This document shows positions 27,417 to 34,718 of a stretch of DNA of 64,000 nucleotides, piece by piece. This DNA is from an uncultured Saprospiraceae bacterium (GTDB taxonomy: Bacteria; Bacteroidota; Bacteroidia; Chitinophagales; Saprospiraceae). The notes under the pieces were generated by a model. The model saw nothing but the letters and a program-made list of their open reading frames with translations. It was not told the origin of the DNA and made no database searches. Location of the stretch: positions 124,001-188,000 of the forward strand of contig CALGAW010000025.1 in NCBI GenBank assembly GCA_937959115.1, in the 5' to 3' direction. Position 1 is the first letter of the stretch. Each line of letters opens with the position of its first letter. A program made the position numbers and the translations under genes.

Positions 27417-28346
27417 TTGGAACGCGTAATCGGAGTTTACACAGGGGAAGAGAAAGGACCATTGCTCATATGTTTTGGAGGAATCCACGGCAACGAACAT
27501 GCAGGAGTTCTGGCATTAGAAGAAGTGTTTCAGCGATTGGAGGAGGAACCATCCAAAAATCCTAACTTTCAATTTAAGGGCAGAATCGTTGGTCTTCGTG
27601 GAAATCTTCAAGCGTTAGATAGAGGCATTCGTTATCTAGACGCAGATATGAATCGGATGTGGACACCAGAAAACGTGAAACGCATCTTGGAAACCTCCGA
27701 AAGCCTTTTGCTTGTTGAAGAGCAGGAAATCAAGTATCTGTACGACGAAATCCTACAACAGATTGATAGCTACGAGTTCGATCGCTTGGTTTTTATGGAT
27801 CTGCACACCACAACCGCGAGTGGCGGGATCTTCTCTATTTGCACGGATGATGCTGAAAGCCTTAGAATAGCAAATGAACTGCATGCTCCTGTCATTACGG
27901 GTATGCTTAGGAACATTTCAGGTACTACGATGCACTTCTTTTCCAAGGAGAATTTTGACTATGATATCGTTGCGGTTTGCTTTGAGGCTGGTCAACATGA
28001 AGACAAGGACAGCGCTGGCAATGCCGTGGCTGCCGTTATCAATTGCTTGCGGACGATTGGATGTGTAGACCCTAAGGACGTTGAAAACGTGCACGATAAC
28101 CGCTTGATCGAAAAAGCAGATGCCTTGCCCAAAGTGACGGAACTGATCTATTGCCACGCCATCCAAGAAGATGATGAGTTTAAAATGAAACCTGGTTACT
28201 TGAATTTCCAGAAAATCAGCAAAGGAGAGCTGCTTGCTCATGACCGCAAAGGCATGATCCATTCGAAGGATGACGGGTTGATTCTAATGCCTTTGTACCA
28301 ACCGATTGGTGAAGACGGATTTTTTGTAGTGAAGGTGGTGGATTGA
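27417..28346 (+). CDS. Succinylglutamate desuccinylase / aspartoacylase family zinc hydrolase
   Basis: 309 residues. Zinc-ligand motif GGIHGNEHAG (HxxE) near 23-30, the substrate-binding LRGNLQAL and DADMNRMW segments, and a second ligand in MDLHTTTASGG mark the AstE/AspA branch of the M14 carboxypeptidase-like fold. Members hydrolyse amide bonds of N-acyl amino acids; the exact substrate is unknown. The frame has no ATG at its start: after the in-frame stop at 27399 only ATT and TTG are available, and TTG at 27417 gives the expected N-terminus (ERVIGVYTG). A 7-codon ATG frame (27392-27415) ends one base before it. It converges on the next gene with a 15-base gap. Confidence 0.85.
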   Translation: MERVIGVYTGEEKGPLLICFGGIHGNEHAGVLALEEVFQRLEEEPSKNPNFQFKGRIVGLRGNLQALDRGIRYLDADMNRMWTPENVKRILETSESLLLVEEQEIKYLYDEILQQIDSYEFDRLVFMDLHTTTASGGIFSICTDDAESLRIANELHAPVITGMLRNISGTTMHFFSKENFDYDIVAVCFEAGQHEDKDSAGNAVAAVINCLRTIGCVDPKDVENVHDNRLIEKADALPKVTELIYCHAIQEDDEFKMKPGYLNFQKISKGELLAHDRKGMIHSKDDGLILMPLYQPIGEDGFFVVKVVD

Positions 28347-28361
28347 TTCATAATAGTAAAA

Positions 28362-29021
28362 TTAGGCATTCTCAATCAATACCATATCCCGATTCTCGAG
28401 TACTTCCTTTTCTGCACCAGCAAGTCCAACGTTGAACATTACACTAGCCAACTCCGTAGATTTGATACTTGTATTCTTGCCAAATAGCTTTAGGATTGGA
28501 TACAGTTTTCTGCTTACGCTATACATCATGTTTGGTTCCGCTCTAGGCGTCACAGGATAGATATAGCCTGGTCGAAACGAATAGAATCCACCCAGTCCCA
28601 TTTCAGCAATTCTGTTTTCTGCCATGCCCTTGTATTTTGCAAACGAGACGCGGCTTTTCTCAGTACGGTCGGCACCTTGTCCACTTAACAGGCAATAGGT
28701 CGCCTTAGGGCTCTGTGCTTTCAGGACTTCGGCTAGGGAAACTGCATAGTCAACCGTTATCACTTTAAACTGATCCTCTGGAACTTGCCCAGTATATACG
28801 CCAATACAGAAAAAAACAATGTCAACATCTTTGAATGTTGCCGTATATTCTGAATAATCAGTAAAATCTCCTAGGATGATCTCCTCAAGTTTAGGGTGTT
28901 CCATACCTGACGACTTTCTTGAAAAGCTAATCACTTGAGACACTTCTTGTGATTTCAGACAATTATCTAAAACTAGGCTGCCAATCATTCCAGTTGCTCC
29001 AGTAATGAGTACCTTTTTCAT
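28362..29021 (-). CDS. Atypical SDR / NAD(P)H-binding epimerase-like protein
   Basis: 219 residues. Rossmann nucleotide-binding motif GATGMIG at residues 7-13, strand and helix pattern of an extended/atypical SDR, and a YKGMAEN segment in the position of the catalytic Tyr-xxx region, as in HTATIP2-like proteins. The FRPGYIYP segment is also typical of this subgroup. It is probably a cytoplasmic NAD(P)-dependent oxidoreductase or regulatory NAD(P)H sensor; the substrate is unknown. Monocistronic. Confidence 0.85.
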   Translation of the reverse strand: MKKVLITGATGMIGSLVLDNCLKSQEVSQVISFSRKSSGMEHPKLEEIILGDFTDYSEYTATFKDVDIVFFCIGVYTGQVPEDQFKVITVDYAVSLAEVLKAQSPKATYCLLSGQGADRTEKSRVSFAKYKGMAENRIAEMGLGGFYSFRPGYIYPVTPRAEPNMMYSVSRKLYPILKLFGKNTSIKSTELASVMFNVGLAGAEKEVLENRDMVLIENA

Positions 29022-29149
29022 AAAAATGTCATTTTATCTATCTAAATGGTCAAAATATCTAAAATACGATTGATTTCATAAAAACACATAGGATTTGGCA
29101 TAAAGCTTGGGTTTTTATTAAATGTCTTGACCCAAAACAATTTAGAACA

Positions 29150-30058
29150 ATGAAAACGAACCTTCAGATACTCATTTTTGCGACATTAATCTTATTATCT
29201 GCTTGTCGAAAGCGAGCCATAGAGGAAGATGAGGAACCACCAAAGGATAATATGGAAATTGAATTTCTGGATGTTGAATTAGGATCCTCGGGTTCAATTA
29301 CTGTGTTTTATGGTCACCCAGACAGTTATCCAATCCTCTACAAATGTAATAGAATCAAAGTTCTCGATCTTCCTTCAACCGGAATTCTAAATGAAACATT
29401 TTCCTTTCATTCTACTCGATCAGAACCCAATATAAGTATTAATGGGTGTACTACGCCCTATGCTGATAAAGCATTTTACCACTTTGTTGCGATGGACTGG
29501 ACAACTGGAATCGGAACGTTAGTTCCGAACTTGTTTGAGCCTAGTTGGAGAGATTCACTTGATGCAATTGAAGCTAGTTTTATTTTAAGTACGCCTACTG
29601 ATGGAGATTTATCGTTGAATGAAAAATCAGGTATTTGGTTTCAGGATCCTTCAGGAAATCAAACATTGAAATTACCAAAAATGAGTGGTTGGTTTTATGA
29701 ATTTGAGGTTGTTGTGAACGGTAATTCACTTTCTTTCCTTCCAACTATCTATGATATAAACGACTCTTGGCCAACGGACTATTGTGACACGATTGCTCCA
29801 AGCTTTAATGTTCCAGGTATGGATTTCTTATTGCCTCACCATTACAACTATTCCGATGTTACAATGCCAATAACGGATCTATCTGGAGCGACGATAATAG
29901 TTTGGTTAAAAACTGAAATGTATCAAAATCAACCTATTTACATTCAACTTTTGAAAACGAATATTCCAGCCAATGCTCCTTCCAATACAACTATTGAGAT
30001 GGATATTTTGAAAGAGAATTTCTTTCCGAAGGGAACGGTAAAAGTGAAAAGCATATAA
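29150..30058 (+). CDS. Putative lipoprotein, function unknown
   Basis: 302 residues. A short signal peptide ends in a lipobox LLSAC with the Cys at about residue 19, followed by charged residues (RKRAIEEDEEPP), consistent with lipid anchoring. The remainder looks beta-rich with several Cys and aromatic residues. I recognise no family. It converges on the glycosyltransferase gene; a small GCTTAA/TTAAGC hairpin (30060-30076) lies in the 43-base gap. Confidence 0.75.
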   Translation: MKTNLQILIFATLILLSACRKRAIEEDEEPPKDNMEIEFLDVELGSSGSITVFYGHPDSYPILYKCNRIKVLDLPSTGILNETFSFHSTRSEPNISINGCTTPYADKAFYHFVAMDWTTGIGTLVPNLFEPSWRDSLDAIEASFILSTPTDGDLSLNEKSGIWFQDPSGNQTLKLPKMSGWFYEFEVVVNGNSLSFLPTIYDINDSWPTDYCDTIAPSFNVPGMDFLLPHHYNYSDVTMPITDLSGATIIVWLKTEMYQNQPIYIQLLKTNIPANAPSNTTIEMDILKENFFPKGTVKVKSI

Positions 30059-30101
30059 CGCTTAAAACGGTTAAGCTGAACTATAAATTAGTTACGTTGT
30101 C

Positions 30102-31340
30102 TCAAACACGTGACTGATCGTAGTATTGCTCTACAACCTCTTTTGCTGTTTCCAACCCGTTTTCCTTGGCCAATTTTGCTTTTAAATCCATTGCTTTTAA
30201 TTTCATTTTTGGATCACTCAATTTGCTAAATGCAGCTACTAGATGCTTAGGTGTTAATTTCTTTAATGGAATTGGCTTTGGACCGACACCAATTTTGTTT
30301 AATTGATTTCCCCAAAAATATTGATCGCCAACGGGGTGTAAAACAGGACAAATCAGTTGTGGTAACCCAGATTTCATTGCTGTAGCGGTAGTTCCTGCTC
30401 CTCCGTGATGAATGATATAATCTGCAAGTGGGAATAGGGCATCAAATGGAGCGAAATCAATTGCCATTACAGTTTCACTTTCCTTAATCGTTGTTTCTTT
30501 TAAGCCCCAAGCTTTAACCACCAAAATTTTAATCGCATGGTCTTTTTGTAACGCCGCAATGAAAACGTTGATGTCTGTGCTTGATTTGTAAGGCATACTT
30601 CCAAAGGTGACAATCAACACAGGTCGTTGATCTGACATAAATTCAGAAACGCGCTCTGATATTTTTTGTTCTACTGTTTCCCGTATCCATAATCCAGTAA
30701 AATAATGATGGGATGGATAATCACTTGGCAAATTAACAAGCGAGGGACTCACTCCATACAATATTGGGGTGTCTAGGATGGTTGGACTTTTTACTAAGTT
30801 CCGTTTATCTTTAAAATCGTTGACTGGTTTTTTTACTGTTCCAATCATTGCATTTATAAATTTGTAGGATAATTTATTCAAAAATTTAGGAATCGGCAAT
30901 CCACTAACTAACGGATTGCTGAATTGGCTCGTCGTTGTGAATGCTGGAACCACATAACCTTTTATCAGTTTTTCTGGCCACTGATATCCAATACTATCCA
31001 TTAATGTTTTGGGGTGATAAATCACAACATCGCACCACTGAATCAATTCATAAAAAGTATGCAAAGAACTTTCGATGATTGGGTATACCTTTTCCTTTAA
31101 CTGTTTTCCTATGGTAAACGGATTTCTTCCTACGGCTTTTTTTAATGCCTCATCATCCATGATAGATGCATAATTACCTTCAAAACTCTTGTAGCTGACT
31201 TCGTACTTTTCTGCCAATGGTTGATACATGGTAGCAGAGGAAACAATCACCTCATGTCCATTTTTGGACAAGTATTCCCCTAGAACCAAAAAAGGTTGAA
31301 TGTCTCCTCTTGATCCTATGCTACAAAGTGCTATTTTCAT
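30102..31340 (-). CDS. UDP-glycosyltransferase, GT1 family (UgtB/MGT-like)
   Basis: 412 residues, two Rossmann-like halves (GT-B). N-terminal GSRGDIQPF is typical of GT1 sterol, macrolide and lipid glycosyltransferases. The C-terminal donor-binding region has HHGGAGTT followed by PVLHPVGDQYFWG, matching the family HxGxGT...P...DQ pattern. It transfers a sugar from a nucleotide donor to a small hydrophobic acceptor, possibly a lipid or carotenoid (unknown). It is the last ordinary gene before the accessory island. Confidence 0.9.
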   Translation of the reverse strand: MKIALCSIGSRGDIQPFLVLGEYLSKNGHEVIVSSATMYQPLAEKYEVSYKSFEGNYASIMDDEALKKAVGRNPFTIGKQLKEKVYPIIESSLHTFYELIQWCDVVIYHPKTLMDSIGYQWPEKLIKGYVVPAFTTTSQFSNPLVSGLPIPKFLNKLSYKFINAMIGTVKKPVNDFKDKRNLVKSPTILDTPILYGVSPSLVNLPSDYPSHHYFTGLWIRETVEQKISERVSEFMSDQRPVLIVTFGSMPYKSSTDINVFIAALQKDHAIKILVVKAWGLKETTIKESETVMAIDFAPFDALFPLADYIIHHGGAGTTATAMKSGLPQLICPVLHPVGDQYFWGNQLNKIGVGPKPIPLKKLTPKHLVAAFSKLSDPKMKLKAMDLKAKLAKENGLETAKEVVEQYYDQSRV

Positions 31341-31656
31341 TTTTAGTTTTTTGATTTAGAAGTCGCTGTGTATAACCTTGCACTAGGAGTTTTTCAATTT
31401 CCTAGTAGCCCAGAAAGAGATACAGCAAACCCAGATTGGTCGCTAAAGATAAAGAAAAATTTATTTTATTGATTTGTAGACCAAGATGTGTCAAAACTAT
31501 CTATTTCACTCGAAGTTGACAATAAGTCCAAGTCAAATCCAAATTAAAATTAGCTCTTATTTTATTCAGAGAAACTTGTCACTGCTCCTTGTTTCGTGTG
31601 CTTTGTTTCCCATTTAGACTGTACTTCGCCTATTCTATTTCCATTTTACATTTTCA

Positions 31657-31725
31657 CCCATCGCTACCGAAGGCTTCGTGCAACATGGGGCTTCAGTGCT
31701 TGGCACTTTGTGCCGCATGAAGCCT
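31657..31725. repeat. Strong compound hairpin at the end of the accessory island
   Basis: GGCTTCA-g-TGC-tt-GGCAC (31689-31706) pairs with GTGCC-GCA-TGAAGCC (31710-31724): fifteen base pairs, two small bulges and a 3-base loop. Beside it CCCAT (31657-31661) pairs with ATGGG (31685-31689), enclosing CGAAGGCTTCG. It lies just downstream of the frameshifted PIN gene on the minus strand. The rest of the 428-base gap 31341-31768 shows no coding frame that I can support. Confidence 0.7.
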
Positions 31726-31768
31726 TATTTATTAGGTGGTGTTCTATTTATTTTATCTCTTTACAATC

Positions 31769-32195
31769 CTACTTTCGGTCAAAATGTTCCTTGAACTTTG
31801 TTTCAAATTCTTCTGACGTTAAAAGAGTTATCGGAGGAAATTCAACTTCTTTTAATAGTCTAAAGTCTTTATCATTCGAAACCATGTAATCAGCGTTTCC
31901 TGCAATTGCGCAATCCACAAATCTATTATCGTCAGGATCGTTTAGCAAGCTCAATTGAAATGAGGAGTTATCAATTTCACATTCGGAAGGAGTAATAAAA
32001 ATCAAGAACTGAATCTGTCTTGGTTAGTCCATATCTTTGGGAGATAATTTCCTGGTATTCATTTAGAATTTCCGTTGACAAGCAGATTTCGTATTTACCA
32101 TCAATAAGGTAATTGTAAATCCAATGAATTCTAAATTTAGGGGCTAGAGATACAAGAAAAGCATTTGTGTCAAGAACAACTCTAACTGCCTTCAT
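31769..32195 (-). pseudogene. PIN-domain toxin, frameshifted
   Basis: Two overlapping frames together make one PIN nuclease of the toxin-antitoxin family. The first (ATG at 32195) has the start VVLDTNAFLVSL with the catalytic Asp and ILNEYQEII. The second has NDPDDNRFVDCAIAGNADYMVSNDKDF, the usual C-terminal half. They meet near 31990-32005 around VLDF/IFITP. Relatives carry several more residues there, so the simplest reading is a small out-of-frame deletion; the translated product of the first frame stops early (SFRM). PIN toxins cut RNA; this copy is probably inactive. Its start overlaps the antitoxin gene by 14 bases. Confidence 0.78.
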
Positions 32196-32385
32196 TCAGC
32201 CAATTTTCGAGATCTTCATTTTCGATTCCCTTCTTTTCAATCCCTTCTCCTACTTTCTTAGTAAGTTTATCAGAAAAGTATTTGGCTAACATTTTTTTAA
32301 TCTCAATTAGATCATCATCACTCGGATTGAATGAATATATTTTTAAAAGTTCCAGTTGCAATAAACTTAGTCTTTTCGCTCCCAT
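32182..32385 (-). CDS. Antitoxin partner of the PIN toxin
   Basis: 67 residues, charged and helical (MGAKRLSLLQLELLKIYSF ... NEDLENWLNEGS). It directly precedes the PIN gene and overlaps its start by 14 bases, the standard type II arrangement. Such small proteins bind and neutralise the toxin and usually repress their own promoter. I see no clear ribbon-helix-helix signature, so the call rests on position, size and similarity to antitoxins paired with this PIN subfamily. Confidence 0.75.
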   Translation of the reverse strand: MGAKRLSLLQLELLKIYSFNPSDDDLIEIKKMLAKYFSDKLTKKVGEGIEKKGIENEDLENWLNEGS

Positions 32386-32523
32386 TTAAATACTTTCTTT
32401 ACTTTTTAATACCTAAATCTGAATTTAAAGATACAAAAACTACTGCAATCTATCAATCCGATGACAAACAGACTAGTTAAACAACACCAATTCAATAATT
32501 TATACTGATTTTTTGATTGTTTC

Positions 32524-32594
32524 ACCTAACGTTGCGTAACAGCGACGTTACTGTTCCTCGTGACAGCAATGTACGTCTGTTGCTTTTGTTATGG
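32524..32594 (-). repeat. attC-like imperfect palindrome between the two toxin-antitoxin pairs
   Basis: On the plus strand ACCTAAC (32524-32530) faces GTTATGG (32588-32594), pairing with one bulged base. Inside, GC-gt-AACAG-cg-ACG (32534-32547) pairs with CGTCTGTTGC with two 2-base bulges. Read on the minus strand the element starts 13 bases after the ParE-type gene and ends in GTTAGGT, a full match to the integron R' consensus GTTRRRY. About 70 bases long, within the known attC size range. Confidence 0.5.
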
Positions 32595-32606
32595 CCTCGT
32601 CATTCT

Positions 32607-32909
32607 TTATTCTAAAAGTCCTTTCAAATATATAGGATCTCTCCTCATATCCGAAATGCCTAATACCGTTAACTGTATTTTGTCAAATGAATAGTAGAGG
32701 AAATAATCTTTTACGATCTTTAGACGGATTCTATTGTTTTCCGTAAAGCGACCTATTTCAGGGTATTCTAATAATCGTAATAATGTTTGATCGACCAGAT
32801 TGATAAGTTTCTCCGAATATTTCGAAGAACCGATTCTATGATCCCAGTAGTGTATGATCTCTTTAAACTGAAATTTGGCCTCGTCAGTCCACTTAATTTC
32901 CAAGGCCAT
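32607..32909 (-). CDS. ParE/RelE-family toxin
   Basis: 100 residues. The pattern fits the ParE/RelE fold: KWTDEAKFQFKEII helix, LEYPEIGRF, then RLKIVKDYFLYYSFD and the closing LGISDMRRDP segment with the conserved Arg. ParE members poison gyrase and RelE members cleave mRNA; which applies here cannot be decided. Its start overlaps the antitoxin gene by 17 bases. Confidence 0.85.
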   Translation of the reverse strand: MALEIKWTDEAKFQFKEIIHYWDHRIGSSKYSEKLINLVDQTLLRLLEYPEIGRFTENNRIRLKIVKDYFLYYSFDKIQLTVLGISDMRRDPIYLKGLLE

Positions 32910-33129
32910 CTCTCAAATCTTTTAATACCTGTTGATGAGAAGTTGTTTGGCCTTCATCCATCTCTTTGAGACTTCTTTCGAGACTTTCCTTGTGTTTTTC
33001 TGGAATTTTAAACACTTCAGTTTTACTAGTCTCTAAATCAATAATACTTAATAGTTCTTCTAGAAGATAGTCTTCATTTAGCTCGTCTATCTTCTCTTTT
33101 AGTTTATTTTTCAGTTCTGCTGTAGACAT
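32893..33129 (-). CDS. Antitoxin partner of the ParE-type toxin
   Basis: 78 residues, acidic and helical (KLKEKIDELNEDYLLEELLSII), with a C-terminal tail (QQVLKDLRDGLGN) of the kind that wraps the toxin. It precedes and overlaps the toxin gene, giving a complete type II module. In the island such modules would favour retention of the array. Confidence 0.8.
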   Translation of the reverse strand: MSTAELKNKLKEKIDELNEDYLLEELLSIIDLETSKTEVFKIPEKHKESLERSLKEMDEGQTTSHQQVLKDLRDGLGN

Positions 33130-33335
33130 AATCTTTCATTTAACAACTAAGATAACGATTTCTGTGCACAAAAAGTGTCAATTCTAATTGGGAGAAACTG
33201 AATTTTTAACTCTTTGCAATTTATATCACTCCGCTTTGTAAGAATTCATCACTAGTATAGACTCAACTTTTGACTAAGCCATAAAATACCTAAGTTTCTC
33301 AATCCTATTTTCAACAATTTTCAAGCCATAGATGA

Positions 33336-33485
33336 TTATAAACCACGTTTCCAGTATTGGAGAAGTATAAACAAAGTCCAAAGAGTCACAATAGCTTGAT
33401 ATGGTTTACTAGTTTGAGGCCGAAAATTGGCTATTTCTATTGACAAAAATATTTTTTTGATAGGCCATAGAATTCCGTGCAGCAT
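33336..33485 (-). CDS. Possible small membrane protein (49 residues)
   Basis: A frame from the ATG at 33485 encodes a 49-residue peptide with two hydrophobic stretches (near the start, and IVTLWTLFILLQ) and a basic end (YWKRGL). It sits in the 524-base gap 33130-33653, partly beside the attC-like copy. An extended version from 33605 would run through the palindromic repeat and is not credible. No family recognised; it may be chance. Confidence 0.25.
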   Translation of the reverse strand: MLHGILWPIKKIFLSIEIANFRPQTSKPYQAIVTLWTLFILLQYWKRGL

Positions 33486-33491
33486 AAATAT

Positions 33492-33645
33492 AGATAAAAT
33501 CTTAAATTCAAGCAGAGCACCAAGCGAACTAAAATTGCTAAATTTTAATAAGGTGTCTTTAATGAGCGACAACAAGAACTTCCGGAGTAAAATTCTCCAA
33601 AGCATCCAAATTGCTGCGTGGACGTTGGTTATTTTTGTTAGGCAT
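33492..33645 (-). repeat. attC-like repeat, copy B
   Basis: Shares about 95-100 bases with copy A at 34514-34708: GCAGAG, ATTGCTAAATTT, CTTTAATGAGCGAC, GAGTAAAATTC and CCAAAG occur in the same order. On the minus strand it begins GCCTAAC (33637-33643), a full RYYYAAC match, nine bases after the stop of the upstream gene. The distal arm (about 33470-33490) is degenerate; only a GCAGC/GCTGC pairing remains. The rest of the gap 33130-33653 shows no other feature apart from the doubtful small frame. Confidence 0.55.
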
Positions 33646-33653
33646 CGTATTTC

Positions 33654-34082
33654 TTATATTTCAAATTTAGTTCCTTCAACATAATTTGGAGGTAATATTG
33701 GACTTTTTATTCCAAATGGACCTGAACCATTATGATTATAGTAATAATCTTTTTTAATGTTAGTATACCTTCCTGCACAAAGTAATTTGAAAGTAGTTGA
33801 TTTATTATCAGCTTTATAAACATTTATATCAATCCATACTGGTATTTTTCCTTTGCGATACAATAATTCGACTACTTCTGTTTCTGATATTTCACTCGAT
33901 ATCTTCCCATTATCATTGGGGTAAATATCAAACTTGTCATGTGCTTTTTCATCCGAGGACACGTTTAGTTCTAAAACAAATCTAAATTCGATTGGCAATT
34001 TGTTATTTACGAATTTCATCGCGAATCGATAAGCTTGAATTGATGCACCTGCTAAATGAAATTGGAATTCGTTTTTTGTCAT
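33654..34082 (-). CDS. Hypothetical cassette protein
   Basis: 142 residues from the ATG at 34082; a start at 34145 would overlap the upstream gene by 47 bases. Soluble, with mixed alpha/beta character, FRFVLELNVSSDEKAHDKFDIY and a Tyr/Asn-rich tail (KKDYYYNHNGSGPFG). I do not recognise a family. It follows the 131-residue protein by 16 bases, so the two probably form one two-gene cassette, as in toxin-antidote or effector-immunity pairs, though nothing in the sequence proves that. AT-rich: 16 G/C in the 60 bases 33961-34020. Confidence 0.6.
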   Translation of the reverse strand: MTKNEFQFHLAGASIQAYRFAMKFVNNKLPIEFRFVLELNVSSDEKAHDKFDIYPNDNGKISSEISETEVVELLYRKGKIPVWIDINVYKADNKSTTFKLLCAGRYTNIKKDYYYNHNGSGPFGIKSPILPPNYVEGTKFEI

Positions 34083-34098
34083 TTGTTCGAATATGTTG

Positions 34099-34494
34099 CT
34101 AATTAGAATCAAGAAAAATATTTCTGTCCATTTCTGATTCGGCAATAGATAACCCTTTTATAATCAATTCTGCTGCCTTGTTAGCTTTGTCTGCAAAACC
34201 AGTTAAATGATGCCAAGGATGTTTTTGAGCAACGTTTATTTTATAAAGTTGTTTACCGTCTACATCAATTACTTTGACTAATACTTGCCATTGTTTATAG
34301 TCATCTTTATCAGTCAATAGTAATTCTGCGTGAGATGTAAATGCCCATACTGGTTTGTAACTTATTGTATCAAGAAATCGAATTAAATCGCACATCATTT
34401 TAGGCATTTCCCCCCAATGTTTTGGCCATTCTTTCGAATTATAAAATTCGAGTAGTGTTCTATTCTGTTGACCTGATATTCTCCTTATTTCCAT
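34099..34494 (-). CDS. Hypothetical cassette protein
   Basis: 131 residues, soluble, rich in Trp and His (EWPKHWGEMPKMMCDLIRF, QKHPWHHLTGF). No recognisable domain. It is the first gene of a likely two-gene unit with the following 142-residue protein and lies between two attC-like repeats. Composition is more AT-rich than the flanking core genes, consistent with transfer. Confidence 0.65.
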   Translation of the reverse strand: MEIRRISGQQNRTLLEFYNSKEWPKHWGEMPKMMCDLIRFLDTISYKPVWAFTSHAELLLTDKDDYKQWQVLVKVIDVDGKQLYKINVAQKHPWHHLTGFADKANKAAELIIKGLSIAESEMDRNIFLDSN

Positions 34495-34513
34495 TCAGTT
34501 AAGTTTGATTATG

Positions 34514-34708
34514 ATGCCAACGGTTCGTAGCCTCGACGTTGTAGCACGAGCAAAGATAAAAACTTAGGCTTTAGCAGAGACCAAGCTCATTAAAAATTGC
34601 TAAATTTTTCTTGAGCGACTTTAATGAGCGACTACAGAAGTATCCTGAGTAAAATTCCCCAAAGTAAGCTAGCCTTGCTACAATGGCCGTGGCTACATTG
34701 TTGGGCAT
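34514..34708 (-). repeat. attC-like long palindrome, copy A (most complete)
   Basis: On the plus strand ATGCCAAC (34514-34521) pairs with GTTGGGCAT (34700-34708) with one bulged base; GTAGCC (34527-34532) pairs with GGCTAC (34691-34696); TTGTAGC (34539-34545) pairs with GCTACAA (34677-34683). A central hairpin GCTCATTAAA/TTTAATGAGC (34585-34594 with 34620-34629) lies inside. On the minus strand it begins GCCCAAC, a full RYYYAAC match, 12 bases after the stop of the 344-residue gene. The paired R- and L-like boxes with a variable centre are the attC layout, although 195 bases is long for an attC. Confidence 0.6.
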
Positions 34709-34718
34709 AGGCACTTTA

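Noticed and set aside
33336-33605. 89-codon version of the small membrane frame
   Set aside because: Its first 40 codons run through attC-like copy B; only the last 49 codons could be real, and those are listed with low confidence.
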